Origin: an uncultured Arcobacter sp.
GTDB lineage: Bacteria > Campylobacterota > Campylobacteria > Campylobacterales > Arcobacteraceae
Reading direction: 5' to 3'
Assembly (NCBI GenBank): GCA_913054415.1
Contig: CAJXII010000074.1
Span: 1 to 7,850, forward strand
Length of the DNA: 7,850 bases
The notes below the pieces were generated by a model. It made no database searches, had not been told where the DNA came from, and saw only the letters and a program-made list of their open reading frames with translations. Of the stretch, positions 6,943 through 7,850 are shown in pieces. Within the stretch, counting starts at the first letter, position 1. Each line of letters begins with the position of its first letter. The position numbers and the translations under genes were made by a program.

Positions 6943-7277
6943 TATTTTGTTTGACCAACAACTTCAGATGATTTAATCTGTGCCTCTTTTAATTTTAACT
7001 CATTTATTAAAAGATCAAGCTTATCCTCTATTGTTTTATATTTTGTAATATCCTCATGAGCTTTTAAATCATATAGCAAAATCAACAACGACAACATCAA
7101 ATTTGCTAAACCTTTAAATGCTATTGTTACCATAATAGTTCCAAAAATCATCTCTAAAGGTGTATAACTACTAGCATTTATCGTAAAAAATATCAATGTT
7201 GCAAAAAAACCAGCTGCAATATATGTATCTAAGATTTTACTTTGAACTATCTTTTTTGTAAAATTCAATATAATCAT
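6942..7277 (-). CDS. Small two-helix membrane protein of unknown function between flhG and fliE
   Basis: I do not recognise this 111-residue protein. After a short basic start (MIILNFTKKIVQSK) there are two hydrophobic segments, about 17-33 (DTYIAAGFFATLIFFTI) and 42-69 (EMIFGTIMVTIAFKGLANLM onward). A polar, probably coiled-coil tail of about 40 residues follows (YKTIEDKLDLLINELKLKEA, 80-99), ending GQTK. The likely topology is a helical hairpin with both ends in the cytoplasm. The ATG overlaps the flhG stop (ATGA, 7274-7277) and AAAGGGG (7284-7290) lies 6 bases upstream, so it is a real, translationally coupled gene. The fliE ribosome binding site begins in its stop codon. Tight embedding between flhG and fliE suggests a flagellar or polar-localisation role, but this is guilt by association only. 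Composition matches its neighbours. Confidence 0.85.
   Translation of the reverse strand: MIILNFTKKIVQSKILDTYIAAGFFATLIFFTINASSYTPLEMIFGTIMVTIAFKGLANLMLSLLILLYDLKAHEDITKYKTIEDKLDLLINELKLKEAQIKSSEVVGQTK
7274..7277 (-). other. ATGA stop-start overlap between flhG and the 111-aa gene
   Basis: The coding strand reads ATGA: ATG starts the membrane protein and TGA ends flhG. Such overlaps usually mean translational coupling and support both the start and the operon. Confidence 0.85.
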
Positions 7278-7850
7278 ACATTACCCCTTTTTAATTCTAA
7301 TAAAATTTTACTCACTATATTATCCAGATCTAAAGTAACTTGATCACTTAAAAACTCTTTAGTAAAAAGCTTTCTAAGTCGCCCTGTTACTTTTACATTT
7401 TGTGTATCACTTATACTCCCTATATATTTTACCATAAAATTCTTATTTAATCTATTTTTTTGAGCTAATTCTTTCAAAGATTTTGTAATTGTTTCCCCAA
7501 TCAACTGTTTGTTGGTCTGATTAAAACATAAAAAAAGCTCTTTTTTTGTTTTGCTAAGCATTTTTATTAGTGCATAGGCATCTGTAATTGCACTTGGATC
7601 TGTAGTAGTTATTGCCATTATAATATCTGATATATCTAAAAACTCTTGCACATACTCATTTATTCCAGCACCTGTATCTATAAGTAGCACATCATATCTA
7701 TCTAAAGATACAATATCATGAATAAGTCTTGAAAAAAGCATACTATTATTATTTTTTATATATTCATATCCACTTTTTCCTGCACATAAAGTTATCTTAA
7801 CTTTCGCACCAAATATTTACAAGAAATATCTCTAAATCACCACATTTATC
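7274..7850 (-). CDS. flhG: FlhG, MinD/ParA-like ATPase controlling flagellar number (5' partial, apparent frameshift)
   Basis: FlhG is a membrane-associated P-loop ATPase that limits flagellar number, usually with the GTPase FlhF. The visible part is the C-terminal half. Counting from the internal Met at 7741, it shows the MinD-family segment YDVLLIDTGAG (16-26), with the metal-binding Asp22, and TTTDPSAITDAYALIK (45-60). A basic C-terminus follows. The deviant Walker A lies off the window. The Met at 7741 is not the start: the frame runs on upstream through VKITLCAGKSGYEYI, which fits the family, and meets a TAA at 7817-7819. Skipping one base in the A run at 7811-7813 gives ...EIFLVNIGAKVKITL and an open frame to the window edge, so a single-base insertion has probably split the gene. 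The stop overlaps the next gene's start. A sequence error near a contig end is likelier than a true pseudogene. Confidence 0.85.
7811..7813 (-). other. Apparent single-base frameshift in flhG
   Basis: The upstream frame reads DKCGDLEIFLVNI and then leaves frame at a TTT run (coding strand). Removing one T joins it directly to GAKVKITLCAGKSGYEYI in the frame of the rest of flhG, with no other change needed. The site is only about 40 bases from the window end. Confidence 0.7.

Noticed and set aside
7739..7741. ATG at 7741 as the real flhG start
   Set aside because: It would remove the P-loop half of the ATPase, and family-like sequence continues upstream in frame to about 7816 and beyond after one base is skipped.
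7811..7813. Programmed ribosomal frameshift in flhG
   Set aside because: The run is only three bases with no slippery heptamer, and FlhG is not known to use frameshifting; an indel error is simpler.

Overview
Most of the window (about 617-7850) is an AT-rich stretch, roughly a quarter G+C by eye, tightly packed with flagellar genes all on the minus strand. Gene content, very low G+C and a PflA-like periplasmic TPR protein suggest a Campylobacterota (epsilonproteobacterial) genome. Arcobacteraceae is the best guess, but this is inferred from protein character only; no marker gene is present.

In transcription order (high to low coordinates) the minus-strand operon reads: flhG (MinD-like ATPase that controls flagellar number, 5' end off the window), a 111-aa two-helix membrane protein of unknown function, fliE (MS ring-rod adaptor), flgC (proximal rod), fliK (hook-length ruler), fliR and flhB (export-gate proteins), then a secreted TPR protein that resembles the motor accessory protein PflA. 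Gaps are 2-17 bp, with one 4-bp ATGA overlap. No internal promoter or terminator is evident. FliK and FlhB are functional partners: FliK signals hook completion and FlhB, cut at its NPTH motif, switches export specificity. flgB, normally the partner of flgC, is not in the window.

The first ~610 bases differ. They have roughly 40-50% G+C in sampled lines, different codon use, and one plus-strand reading frame open from base 1 to a stop at 630. It encodes the middle of a hydrophilic, internally repeated protein that may be a FliK N-terminal region from a Desulfobacterales-type organism (low confidence). The change falls at about 611-630. Both the plus-strand gene and the minus-strand TPR gene lose their proper ends there. 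The simplest reading is an assembly chimera joined at a short A-rich sequence. A real recombination is possible but less likely.

At the other edge, flhG carries an apparent single-base frameshift in a 3-base A run (T run on the coding strand) at 7811-7813, probably a sequence error close to a contig end. I found no RNA gene, CRISPR array, insertion sequence or defence system, and no gene-free stretch over 300 bases. The least explained real gene is the 111-aa membrane protein between flhG and fliE.
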